64,000 bases of DNA. It comes from UBA8752 sp002336475 (GTDB taxonomy: Bacteria > Bacteroidota > Bacteroidia > Flavobacteriales_D > Sanyastnellaceae). How positions within the stretch are numbered: position 1 is the stretch's first letter; each line of letters begins with the position of its first letter. The notes under the pieces were generated by a model, which was given only the letters and a program-made list of their open reading frames with translations, searched no databases and had not been told where the DNA came from. Shown here in pieces: positions 35,351-43,975 of this stretch. Location: the NCBI GenBank assembly GCA_943846755.1, contig OX044365.1, forward strand, positions 1,860,001 to 1,924,000, written 5' to 3'. A program made the position numbers and the translations under genes.

Positions 35351-36331
35351 TTAGAGGGACATTCTGAGCAAACTCAGTTCTTCACGGTTGAGCATGCGCC
35401 AATGTCCGCGCGGCAAGTCTTTTTTGGTCAAAGGCCCCAATATGGTGCGGTCCAAACGGGCCACGTCGTAACCGAGGTGGTTGAGCAGGCGGGTCAATGC
35501 CTTGGGCCTGTTAGAGTGGATTTCTATGCCGATTTCTTTTGGCCGCTTTTCAGGGTCAATGAAATGCGCAGCCTCCACTTGGAAGTGTTGCCCTTCGATA
35601 TTTACGCCTTCGACCATGGCGTCCAAGTGCTCTTGGCGGGCTTTCTGGTGCAGGGTGACGTGATACAACTGGCGGATTTTGGTGCCTGGTTGGCGCATGC
35701 GTTCGGCGATTTCCGGGTCGTTGGTGAAGAACAACAAGCCCGTATCCATGCGCTCCACTTTGTCGATTGGAAGCAGCACTTCCTTGGTGGCGTTGCGGAC
35801 CAAATCCATTACCGTCCTGCGGCCTTGCTTGTCGCCCGCGGTCCCCAAGAAGTTCTTGGGTTTGTTGAGTACGAGGTAATGCTTGGCATCTGGCTTGATG
35901 CGTTGTCCTTCTACGACCACTTCGTCGGTGCGCATCACCTTGGCTCCCAAAGCGGTGATCACTTCGCCATTGACGCTTACCGCGCCTGCTGTGATGAGTA
36001 AATCTGCTTCACGGCGGGCACATACTCCAGAATTCGAGATGAACTTATTCAGTCGAATCGGGGCATTGACGTCTTTGAGCGGCGCGCGCTTTTTGGGCCG
36101 GAATTTCTGGGGATGTCCACCCCGGGTGGTGGCGGGCCGTCCTTTTTTGTGACCGCCGCGCGCTTCCTTTTTTGGTCCATCTGGTGCGGCTGCTGGTGTG
36201 TCAGAAAGGGAACGGCGGGTGCCGAAACCGCGCTTTTCGGGCTGGCCGGAATTGGCATCGGGGCGCTTCCGATTGGGGTTGTCGGAGCGGCCTGTGCGCT
36301 GTGGACGGCGTGAGCGGGGAGAGTCGGACAT
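35351..36331 (-). CDS. RluB/RsuA-family pseudouridine synthase homologue with altered active site
   Basis: The 326-residue protein has a basic, Pro/Gly/Lys-rich N-terminus (1-90), an S4 domain (93-140, RLNKFISNSGVCARREAD) and a RsuA-type synthase domain (LVLNKPKNF, TKKDLPRGHWRML). In the family the catalytic Asp lies in GRLD, followed by TTGLL. Aligned without gaps, this protein reads P188-IDKVERMDTGLL, so Glu193 replaces the catalytic Asp and the preceding Gly-Arg is Asp-Lys. The later (N)RxxRR motif is also changed (NRPKALTRL). It may be inactive, or Asp196 may take over after a loop shift. It starts 49 bases from the next gene upstream. Confidence 0.88.
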   Translation of the reverse strand: MSDSPRSRRPQRTGRSDNPNRKRPDANSGQPEKRGFGTRRSLSDTPAAAPDGPKKEARGGHKKGRPATTRGGHPQKFRPKKRAPLKDVNAPIRLNKFISNSGVCARREADLLITAGAVSVNGEVITALGAKVMRTDEVVVEGQRIKPDAKHYLVLNKPKNFLGTAGDKQGRRTVMDLVRNATKEVLLPIDKVERMDTGLLFFTNDPEIAERMRQPGTKIRQLYHVTLHQKARQEHLDAMVEGVNIEGQHFQVEAAHFIDPEKRPKEIGIEIHSNRPKALTRLLNHLGYDVARLDRTILGPLTKKDLPRGHWRMLNREELSLLRMSL

Positions 36332-36380
36332 GAAATGCGCGGTGACCCGCGAAGATAGTCAGGCGCAAGCGCTGACGGAT

Positions 36381-37394
36381 TTAACGGCTTGGCGCCGTGC
36401 GAATGCGCTCATCTGCACCGGGTTTTCCGGAGCGCCCAAAATGGTAGGCTACCGTGATGCCGCGTTCTAGAAACGCCATGGAGTGGCGCACCGAACTGGC
36501 ATCCAGCAGGGCCGCAGCGGCGCCTTCCACCACAGGGGTTTCACCACTTAAGTCATTGGATGCCAAGAAATTGCTTCTTCCAATGTCCAGCCATCCAGCG
36601 TGGATTCTGGCGAGCATTCGGAACCGTCCATACTGAAACCAGGCCCCTGTACTTGCGCTGACTCCCCAGCCTGTGATGCGCCAGAAATGTTTGGTGCGTA
36701 TGCCCATCCAACGGACGTCTGTGGCACACAAAACCACCCCTAGGCTGGCTGCAGTTTGCAGTCCGAATCGCCACTTTTTGTTGGCGGTGTCCCACGTTTG
36801 CCTCGTTCGGGACGCGCGGCCAAGTCCAAAGTTGCGTTCGGCGGCCACCCGGATGAAATTCATGCCGTCTGAGTGTTCGAAATTGAAATCCCTCCACGCC
36901 CAATCAAAGGAGGAGTTGGGGGCGTAGACGGTGCTGTCGATGAATCCGCTGACCTGGTGAACGGTGTGGGGGACTTTGTATTTAAGGTGGTCCCATCCAG
37001 CGCTGATCCAAAAATCTCCAGGGACCGTGATGCCATCTTTGATTTTGCGGCCGATTCGCGCATTGAATTGCGGAATCGTAAATGCCGCAGGGTTCAAGTG
37101 GACCTTCGGGTCGAAGTCTGATGGCATGTCAGTGGCCTTGACGTCATGTAGGGTCAAGTTGATGCCCGGGCCTACGAACCGGAGGTCAGCTTTGCTGTAT
37201 TCAGCCCGGTGATACCCCCAATGCACGTACCATTTGCCGTGGGCTTTGGGGCCATCGACCCAACCTATGGCCTGGCCCATACTGCGGCTTCTGCTTTGAC
37301 CAAGTGCTGAGGAGGCCGTGCTCAAGAGGGCCCACAACACGAGGATAGAAGTGCAGGATAAACGGTGGTAAGATGGAAGCTTACGTTGGTGCAT
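36381..37394 (-). CDS. Uncharacterised outer-membrane-like protein
   Basis: The 337-residue protein has a signal peptide (about residues 10-32, ending SALGQ). The body is rich in aromatic residues with alternating hydrophobic strands (WYVHWGYHRAEY, GFIDSTVYAP, FWRITGWGVSASTGAWFQYG, RHSMAFLERGITVAYHFG), which suggests an outer-membrane beta-barrel. I do not recognise the family. The ATG at 37394 was chosen for the signal peptide; sequence further upstream overlaps the divergent yraN leader. Confidence 0.7.
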   Translation of the reverse strand: MHQRKLPSYHRLSCTSILVLWALLSTASSALGQSRSRSMGQAIGWVDGPKAHGKWYVHWGYHRAEYSKADLRFVGPGINLTLHDVKATDMPSDFDPKVHLNPAAFTIPQFNARIGRKIKDGITVPGDFWISAGWDHLKYKVPHTVHQVSGFIDSTVYAPNSSFDWAWRDFNFEHSDGMNFIRVAAERNFGLGRASRTRQTWDTANKKWRFGLQTAASLGVVLCATDVRWMGIRTKHFWRITGWGVSASTGAWFQYGRFRMLARIHAGWLDIGRSNFLASNDLSGETPVVEGAAAALLDASSVRHSMAFLERGITVAYHFGRSGKPGADERIRTAPSR

Positions 37395-37446
37395 TGCCGG
37401 GCGAATGTACGTCTGGAAGGAGGGTTCGAGGGGCACCTTAGGCCCC

Positions 37447-37818
37447 ATGGAAACGTATGCACAAGGTTTAGGGAGGTGGGGTGAGGAGCGGGCATTGCAC
37501 CATACCATGGAACTGGGTTGGGAAGTCTTAGCGCGCAATTGGCGGAGGGGCCGGCTGGAGGTTGATTTGGTGGCGCGTGATGGCATGGACTTGGTGTTGG
37601 TGGAGGTCAAAACCCGCACGGAGCCCGTTCAGGCAGGTTGGCACAGGATGGTTTCCCGATCACAACAGGAGCGTTTGATTCGGGCTGCAAGGGCTTTCTT
37701 GGCCCAGCACCCTGATGGCAGCTTGAACGTCCGGTTCGATGTGATCGCTGTCCTGAGGAACCGATACGGTCACAGGGTATTGCACACGCAGGACGCCTTC
37801 TATCCGTTGATGCGCTGA
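37447..37818 (+). CDS. YraN/UPF0102 family protein, endonuclease-like
   Basis: The 123-residue protein has the compact restriction-endonuclease-like fold of UPF0102: GRWGEERALHH, NWRRGRLEVDLVARDG, LVLVEVKTRT (the D-x(n)-ExK nuclease signature) and RFDVIAV. The role is unknown, though a link to recombination or DNA uptake is sometimes suggested. The ATG at 37447 gives the usual N-terminus; an ATG at 37405 would add 14 residues. Confidence 0.88.
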   Translation: METYAQGLGRWGEERALHHTMELGWEVLARNWRRGRLEVDLVARDGMDLVLVEVKTRTEPVQAGWHRMVSRSQQERLIRAARAFLAQHPDGSLNVRFDVIAVLRNRYGHRVLHTQDAFYPLMR

Positions 37819-37896
37819 CGCAAAACGCACGTTGGAATGTGGGGATTCAGTGAGGACTGGATGCGAAAGGGGGCTTTTGTGGCGTTGTTTCACTCC

Positions 37897-38769
37897 ATGG
37901 AACAGCGGTCGACATATTTGATCATCATTGCGGTGCTCGTTTGCACAGCAGGGTATTTGGGATTCAAGGTTTCCCAGCAAGGCACCACCATTGAGGTGCA
38001 AACAGGAGAAATCAACGCCGGTGAATTTGAGCGCCAATCCCTGGAGCTGGATCTACAGAAGCTGCGATTCAGCTATGACACTTTGCAGACGGAGAACTCC
38101 TTGATGATGGCAGAAATGTCTGCACAGCGCAGCGAAATTGAAGGCCTCATCAAAAAAGTTCGCGACCGGAATTACAGTGTGTCCAAGCTCAAGAAAGAAG
38201 CGGGAACCCTGCGCAAAATCATGCAAGGCTATGTGGTGACCATTGATTCTTTGAACCAAGCCAACATCGCACTGCAGGCTGAACGGGACGCTATGGCCCA
38301 GGAGGTAACGGAAGTCCGGGAGCGCAATTCGGCCTTGGTCCAGAAGCAGGACAACATGGAGGAAATCATCGAGGCGGGGAGGGTGTTGCAAGCCATGGAC
38401 CTGAACCCCATGGCCATTCGGGTAAGTTCGACAGGTTCACAGCGGGAGACTTCGAGGGCCAAACGCGCTGAAATGATCAAGACCTGTTTCACCCTTTTGG
38501 AGAACAGGATTGCCGAGAAGGGAGAACGCACCTTGTTTTTGGAGGTGTTGGACCCGAGCGGTCAGGTGATGCCTCCAGGCGACCGTGCTCCAGTGGCCAT
38601 GCTGGGAGGGGTCCCGGCTTCTGCAGCGAGATTGCTGGATTACGCAGGTGAGCAAATGGAGGCGTGCATTTTCTTCATTGCGGACCGGCCATTTGAACCC
38701 GGTGTGTACACGGTCCACCTGGTGGACGGTGAAGAACGGATAGCAACTACGGATTTGATTTTGCGCTGA
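37897..38769 (+). CDS. Uncharacterised membrane-anchored coiled-coil protein
   Basis: The 290-residue protein has one N-terminal membrane helix (STYLIIIAVLVCTAGYLGF), then a long heptad region (about residues 45-160, e.g. LIKKVRDRNYSVSKLKKEAG) and a globular C-terminal part (FTLLENRIAEKGERTLFLEV, GVYTVHLVDGEERIATTDLI). The C-terminal domain resembles a family often found in Bacteroidota next to cell-envelope genes, but I cannot name a function. A start at 37837 is possible and would add 20 residues. Confidence 0.75.
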   Translation: MEQRSTYLIIIAVLVCTAGYLGFKVSQQGTTIEVQTGEINAGEFERQSLELDLQKLRFSYDTLQTENSLMMAEMSAQRSEIEGLIKKVRDRNYSVSKLKKEAGTLRKIMQGYVVTIDSLNQANIALQAERDAMAQEVTEVRERNSALVQKQDNMEEIIEAGRVLQAMDLNPMAIRVSSTGSQRETSRAKRAEMIKTCFTLLENRIAEKGERTLFLEVLDPSGQVMPPGDRAPVAMLGGVPASAARLLDYAGEQMEACIFFIADRPFEPGVYTVHLVDGEERIATTDLILR

Positions 38770-38791
38770 GCCTGACGGAACCGCCGTTTGT

Positions 38792-41700
38792 TCAGCGGAT
38801 CAGGCTCAACTTTCCCTGTCGGGTCTCGATGCCCTTGAATGTTGGGAAACGCACCTTCCAATTGTAGACGCCTGCCGGGGAAGCATGCGCTCCTGCGCCA
38901 ATTGTAGAAACTCCTGGCGCTGTGCCAGGACCCCCTACCCCGCCTGTCCAATAGGCCCGCGGGTCTTCTGTCGACCAGATGAGGTCGCCCCAACGGTTCC
39001 AGATTTCAAGGCGATAGCCGGGGAGCACAGAGAGGTCGGGATACCCTTGCAGGTAGGTGCCTGCTCCGTTGAGCCAGGCCCCTTCGGGCCTCCACCCGTC
39101 GTTCAACCCATCGCCGTCGGGTGTAAACCCATTTGGAACATAAAGGGGGTAGTAAAACTCCACTTCGACCACGTCTGCGGAACGACAACCGTTGGTGTCG
39201 ATGACGTGCAGGGTAAAAATGCCGTCGTCCTGGAACAGAATTTCTGGCACCAAACAGTCCGAACAGGACAAGGCGTCGGCAGGAGTCCACCACAAGGAGT
39301 CGATGGGCGCCCCGCTAACGGAACCGTACAAGAAGGTGGGCTCTAGCCAGGCGTTGCGTTGGTCTGGCCCCGCTTCAACCACAGGCGGCGGCCACACATT
39401 GACGGTCAGGTCGGCGGAGGCGACACAACCGTCGGCATCTGTTACGTAGGCTGTAAATGTTTGGCTGGTGGCTGTAACCACTGCTGTTTCTGCTGCGCCG
39501 GGCTGCACCACCAATGCGCCGGGAACCCATTGGTAGGACACGCCGCCTGAGGCGCTTACCCCAAAGGGTTCGCCTGGGCAGACCCAACCTCCCGGGGTCA
39601 CCGTGGCTTCGGGCACAATCACATTGACGGTAACCTCATCGGTGCCGGTTCCACAGAGGTTGGTGATGGCCACGGTATAAGTGGTAGAGGCCAATGGGCT
39701 GGCCCACGGTGTTTGGCTGGCAGGGTTGTTTAATCCTGTGGTGGGACTCCAGATCCAAGTGCTGCCGTCGGCAGCCCCGAGCTGGGCGCTCTGTCCGTCG
39801 CACAAGTTGACGGCGGGATAGACTTCGCCACCAGGAGCAGAGGGCACGACGGCTACCGTGATGTCGTGGAACTCTTGGCAACCTTCGTCGGTCGTTGCTG
39901 TCGCGGTATAGGTGGTGGTGGCGGCAGGTGAGGCCAATGGGTCTGAAGCAAAAGGGTCCGAGAGGCCGTCTGGCGGAAACCAAGCGTAGGACCAATTGAC
40001 AGCATTGGGTGCAGGGCTGGTTATGGCCAGAGGTACAACGTCGCCCAGGCAGATTTGGGTGTCATTGCTTGCAGAGGTGGCCATGTCGACGACTTCCACA
40101 TTGATGGAGGCGGAAGCGGTTCCGCACAGGGTCACGTCTGTCAGGGTATAGGTTGTAGACGCAGCCGGGCTGGCGGTTGGATTGGCCGTGGTGGCATCGC
40201 TCAATCCATCTGGGGGTGACCAGCTGAGGTCGCCGTTTCCGCTTCCGAGCAGTGTGGTGTTCTCTCCCAGGCAAAGGGGGTCGACAGGTGAGATTTGGGG
40301 GTCGGCATTGGGGGCGATGGTGACGCTGACATAGGCGGTGTCCGCAGCCAGGCATCCCGTTGTGTCTTGTGCAATGACCTCTACTTCGAAGGTGCCGTTG
40401 AGGCCATAGAGGTGCAATGGCTCCGGTTCATCGCTAAAGGTGGCATCACCAAAGTCCCAGGTGAACGCTGCTGGGCCAGAGGTGAAGTTTTCGAACTGAA
40501 CGCTGTCGCCTTGGCAGAATTGGTCGGGGCCATCGATGTTGATGTTGGCATTGAGTTTGCCCAGCTCGAATTTGAACACCCCCATGTTGCAGTTCGGACT
40601 GGGATTGTTCGGGCTCCATGCGTTGTCAGTGGAAGGAAAGTCATTCATCCCACCGCAACCTGCGCATACCGATTGGTAGACGGTGCCGTTGGGATCAAAC
40701 CTCGAGGAGCCTCCGTCGACATGCTCATTGGCGAAGGGCCCTCCGAAATAAGTAGCGTAGACCAGGTCTGTGGCATTGGGAGACAGCACTGCGAGGTAAA
40801 AGTCACTGCCGTCAGTGCTGCCTTGGAAGGGGCTGTCGGTGAGGGGCAATCCAAAAGTGGTGCTGCCTGCTACATCTGCCGTCCCGCTGTTGGCGTTGGT
40901 TTGCCCCCCCCAGCCGCTGATATAGACCTGCTCGCATTCGCTGACCAAAAACGCAGTGGGGCTGATGTCAATGTTGCCTGACCCCGTTCCTAAGGTGGTC
41001 TGCCAGGCAATGTCACTCAGGTCTTCGATGAAGCACGTGATGTATTGGCCGCTGCCGGGGTTGGCGTAAACATCTCCTTGAATGGGCATGCCTGTGCGGG
41101 CTTGCCCGTAGGCATAGGGCCGGCCAGAAGCATCGCGCTGAACAAAGTAGACTTGGTCATAATCTGCCAGTCCGTGATAGGTGCCAAATTGGACGGTGAT
41201 GTCATCTGGGCTGGCCGTCATCCGGGTGATCCAACCTTCTACATAACCCGCAGGGGCAGGTTGTATGCCACCGCCAGGAAGGGGCAAGTCATTGGACAGC
41301 GTGCCTCCACCAACAATGACATCGAGGTTGTTGAGGTTGCCAAAGGAACCGTCGGGGGCAACTTCTAAGCAGTAAGCGGCATCGCTGCCCGTTCCGCCAA
41401 AAGTTCGGCCAGAGAGCAGGGTGGTCAAGTCGGCATTAAAGCCAGCAATGAGCGCATCGAAATTGCCGGCGTGTGCGGGACTGCCAGGCATGTTGAGGTC
41501 GGTAGAAGTGGTGGTGGTGGCGATCCAGAGCGACCCTTCGGGCCCAATGTCAATTTGCCCCCTGTAGTAATCGCCAAAGTTGGCCCGCAGCCCATTGGCG
41601 CTGTTGACGCCATCGGTGCCCGAGCCCCCGAAATAAGTGGCGGCCTCCAGGGTGAAGTCGGTGGCATTGAACGACGCAAGGACACAGTCTACACCGTTGG

Positions 41701-42808
41701 GCTGTGGGTCGATGCCATAGATCGTAATGTCTGAAGCTGGTCCAGCCGAAAGTGTGGTTTGGTAGGCGCCAGTGGTCACTGGGAAGTCGCCGGACCCGGT
41801 TGTCCCAAACAGGGCGATGCGGCCCCAGTTGGCGTTGTAGGCGAGGCTGTGCGGAATGTCGGCATTGCTGCCTCCGAGGTAGGTGCTGTAGAGCAGGGCC
41901 GAACCATCGGGGCTGAATACGGTGAGGGCCATGTGGCTGATGCCGTCTGAGAAGACGCCCATTGTCGCTTGAATGGCATCGGGAGTGGTCGGGTACCCAG
42001 GCGCGAAGGCCACCGTGCCCCCAACGAGGGACCCTTCGGGGCCATTGCTCGCTGTGGTGCCAAAATTGTCCCCGGTGGACCCCGCAAAGGTGGAAAAGGC
42101 GATTTCGGGGTCGAGGATCAAAGGCAAATCGGTTCGATGGTCACCGACCCTGAGACCCACAGAATTTCCATGGACTTCGTAGGCGCATTCCACTGAAAGC
42201 ATGGTGCCTTCCGGAGTCAATTGATAGGCAAACGGACGGGCAAGTTGGGCGGAGAACCCTTTCGACCTGTCGTGGAGGGGGTGGATGAGGTCCAGGCTTC
42301 CATCGGAATTCAGCTGAGGCGCCACGCCGGAGTATTCCCAACCAACCAGACTGGGGTCTGCTCCTGGGGAAACGGTGAATTCAAACTTGGCGTTGCCATT
42401 CCGGGTTCCCCTCCAACGCAAGGAGATCCCCGGCCAGAGGTTGTCCCGTTCTATGCGGCGAGCGGCCTGCACATGTTCCGCCCAATGTTCTGGGTCAGAA
42501 GACAAATAGAAATGGAGTTCGTCGGTGTCGGTTTCGCTGGTGGCCCAATCTTCGTGCTGGCTGACCTCAGCGTGTTTCCATCGGGCCTGCCAGAGCACGC
42601 CTTGTTTCTTTCCCGCGTGGTGGTCTCCTGATTCTGAGGGGGCCCATTGCCAGCTGGTCCAACCGTCTGCATCCACTTGCAGGCCCCCGCTGACCACTTC
42701 CGCGCGGTGCTGAACGTGCTCGGGCCATTGTCCTTGATTGGGCACAAACCTGACTTGAGCGGTCAGGGAAGTGGCCAACGAAATGAATATGAGCAGGATG
42801 GTCCTCAC
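38792..42808 (-). CDS. Large secreted protein with SBBP-like repeats, PKD and T9SS type B sorting domain
   Basis: This 1338-residue protein starts with a signal peptide (MRTILLIFISLATSLTAQ) and an N-terminal beta-rich domain (RFVPNQGQWPEHVQH) often found in such proteins. SBBP-like propeller repeats follow (YSTYLGGSNADIPHSLAYN, FGGSGTDGVNS), then a PKD domain near residue 770 (FTWDFGDATFSDEPEP), four beta-sandwich repeats (type WSPPDGLSDA...ASPAASTTYT), and from about 1230 the gliding-motility CHU_C/type B domain (VPNGFTPDGDGLNDGW, YRLEIWNRWGDLIW). It should be exported by T9SS to the cell surface. The start is a GTG at 42808, since no ATG lies between it and gpsA. Confidence 0.88.
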   Translation of the reverse strand: MRTILLIFISLATSLTAQVRFVPNQGQWPEHVQHRAEVVSGGLQVDADGWTSWQWAPSESGDHHAGKKQGVLWQARWKHAEVSQHEDWATSETDTDELHFYLSSDPEHWAEHVQAARRIERDNLWPGISLRWRGTRNGNAKFEFTVSPGADPSLVGWEYSGVAPQLNSDGSLDLIHPLHDRSKGFSAQLARPFAYQLTPEGTMLSVECAYEVHGNSVGLRVGDHRTDLPLILDPEIAFSTFAGSTGDNFGTTASNGPEGSLVGGTVAFAPGYPTTPDAIQATMGVFSDGISHMALTVFSPDGSALLYSTYLGGSNADIPHSLAYNANWGRIALFGTTGSGDFPVTTGAYQTTLSAGPASDITIYGIDPQPNGVDCVLASFNATDFTLEAATYFGGSGTDGVNSANGLRANFGDYYRGQIDIGPEGSLWIATTTTSTDLNMPGSPAHAGNFDALIAGFNADLTTLLSGRTFGGTGSDAAYCLEVAPDGSFGNLNNLDVIVGGGTLSNDLPLPGGGIQPAPAGYVEGWITRMTASPDDITVQFGTYHGLADYDQVYFVQRDASGRPYAYGQARTGMPIQGDVYANPGSGQYITCFIEDLSDIAWQTTLGTGSGNIDISPTAFLVSECEQVYISGWGGQTNANSGTADVAGSTTFGLPLTDSPFQGSTDGSDFYLAVLSPNATDLVYATYFGGPFANEHVDGGSSRFDPNGTVYQSVCAGCGGMNDFPSTDNAWSPNNPSPNCNMGVFKFELGKLNANINIDGPDQFCQGDSVQFENFTSGPAAFTWDFGDATFSDEPEPLHLYGLNGTFEVEVIAQDTTGCLAADTAYVSVTIAPNADPQISPVDPLCLGENTTLLGSGNGDLSWSPPDGLSDATTANPTASPAASTTYTLTDVTLCGTASASINVEVVDMATSASNDTQICLGDVVPLAITSPAPNAVNWSYAWFPPDGLSDPFASDPLASPAATTTYTATATTDEGCQEFHDITVAVVPSAPGGEVYPAVNLCDGQSAQLGAADGSTWIWSPTTGLNNPASQTPWASPLASTTYTVAITNLCGTGTDEVTVNVIVPEATVTPGGWVCPGEPFGVSASGGVSYQWVPGALVVQPGAAETAVVTATSQTFTAYVTDADGCVASADLTVNVWPPPVVEAGPDQRNAWLEPTFLYGSVSGAPIDSLWWTPADALSCSDCLVPEILFQDDGIFTLHVIDTNGCRSADVVEVEFYYPLYVPNGFTPDGDGLNDGWRPEGAWLNGAGTYLQGYPDLSVLPGYRLEIWNRWGDLIWSTEDPRAYWTGGVGGPGTAPGVSTIGAGAHASPAGVYNWKVRFPTFKGIETRQGKLSLIR

Positions 42809-42857
42809 TATGCCAGAACAAGTTCGGGAAGGTTTTCGTTGCCCAAACGAAAAAACC

Positions 42858-43880
42858 CTAATGAATCTGGTCTGCCAGGATGCGCATTTCTCTGGCGGGG
42901 GCAGCGCCTTCATGCAGGATGCGGTAGACGCAACCGGCCACAGGCATGGAGACATTGAACTTCTGTTGGATCTGGTGAATGCCCAGAGCCGCGGGGTAGC
43001 CTTCTGCTATCATGTCCATTTCCATCAGTGCAACGGAAACCCTGTAGCCCTTTCCCACCATGGTTCCCAGCCTGCGGTTGCGGCTGTGCGGTGAGTAGGC
43101 CGTTGCCAATAGATCCCCCAGGTAAACGGAGCCACTGGCTTCACGCTTTTTGGATGTGACAGCTTGCAGAAAGCGGTCTGTTTCCATGAGGGCATTGGAG
43201 ATCAGGACGGCAATGAAATTGTCTCCAAGGCCGAGGCCATGGGCGACGCCTGCTGCAACGGCGTAGATGTTTTTCAGTACTGCGGCGAGTTCGATGCCGA
43301 AAACATCATCTGTGGTGTGGGTCCTGAGCCAGGGGCTGGCCAAGTGGTCGGCGAGTTTTTGGGCCCGCGTTTGGTTGGAGCACGCGAGGGTCAAATAGGT
43401 CCAATTCTCTTGGGCCACCTCTTCGGAATGGCTCGGACCTGCGATGAGACCAATGCTGTCATAGGGGACGCCCAAGACCTTGTGCAGGTAGCGTGCTGGA
43501 ATGTGGTGTTGATCCGTAACCAGGCCTTTGATGGCACTGAAGACCACCTTGTTTTCCAGTCCTCGGACACCATTGCCGCGAAGGGCACCGTCCAAATAGG
43601 CGCTGGGCACAGCCAAGATCAAAATGTCGCTGTGGTCGACGACCTGTTGGATTTCGCCCGACATGGTCAAACGGTCTAAGGGCAGGGAAAGGCTCCTCAG
43701 ATAATGGGGGTTGTGCCCTGTTTTTTCAATGTGTTGCAACGAGGTTTTGCGCCTGACCCACCAGTTTACTGGCGTTTCTGCTGCACTGGGATGCGATGCA
43801 AACAGGTGCGCAAGGGCAGTGGCCCAGCTTCCGCTTCCGATGACGCCAATGCGCTCTTTGGACAGGGGTTTTGTGGCCAT
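42858..43880 (-). CDS. gpsA: NAD(P)H-dependent glycerol-3-phosphate dehydrogenase
   Basis: The 340-residue enzyme reduces dihydroxyacetone phosphate to sn-glycerol-3-phosphate for phospholipid synthesis. It has the Rossmann motif GVIGSGSWATALA, SAIKGLV, GPSHSEEVA (with the family's GPS motif), AVLKNIYAVAAGVAHGLGLGDN with the catalytic Lys, and SRNRRLG. The ATG at 43880 puts the nucleotide fold at the N-terminus; an upstream start at 43928 would add 16 residues. The large T9SS protein starts 49 bases downstream. Confidence 0.95.
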   Translation of the reverse strand: MATKPLSKERIGVIGSGSWATALAHLFASHPSAAETPVNWWVRRKTSLQHIEKTGHNPHYLRSLSLPLDRLTMSGEIQQVVDHSDILILAVPSAYLDGALRGNGVRGLENKVVFSAIKGLVTDQHHIPARYLHKVLGVPYDSIGLIAGPSHSEEVAQENWTYLTLACSNQTRAQKLADHLASPWLRTHTTDDVFGIELAAVLKNIYAVAAGVAHGLGLGDNFIAVLISNALMETDRFLQAVTSKKREASGSVYLGDLLATAYSPHSRNRRLGTMVGKGYRVSVALMEMDMIAEGYPAALGIHQIQQKFNVSMPVAGCVYRILHEGAAPAREMRILADQIH

Positions 43881-43912
43881 TTGGCCAAGGTACACCGATG
43901 GGCGTGAAGCCT

Positions 43913-43920
43913 TATTTTTG
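43913..43920 (+). promoter_or_regulatory. Promoter -7 box of glyQS
   Basis: TATTTTTG is an exact TAnnTTTG match on the plus strand, 55 bases before the ATG of glycyl-tRNA synthetase. No TTTG is found at the ideal -33 distance. Confidence 0.45.
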
Positions 43921-43975
43921 CCGCTCATTCAGAGCGCAATGCCCGCACTGACTTCCCCACAATACCCTTTTTGAC

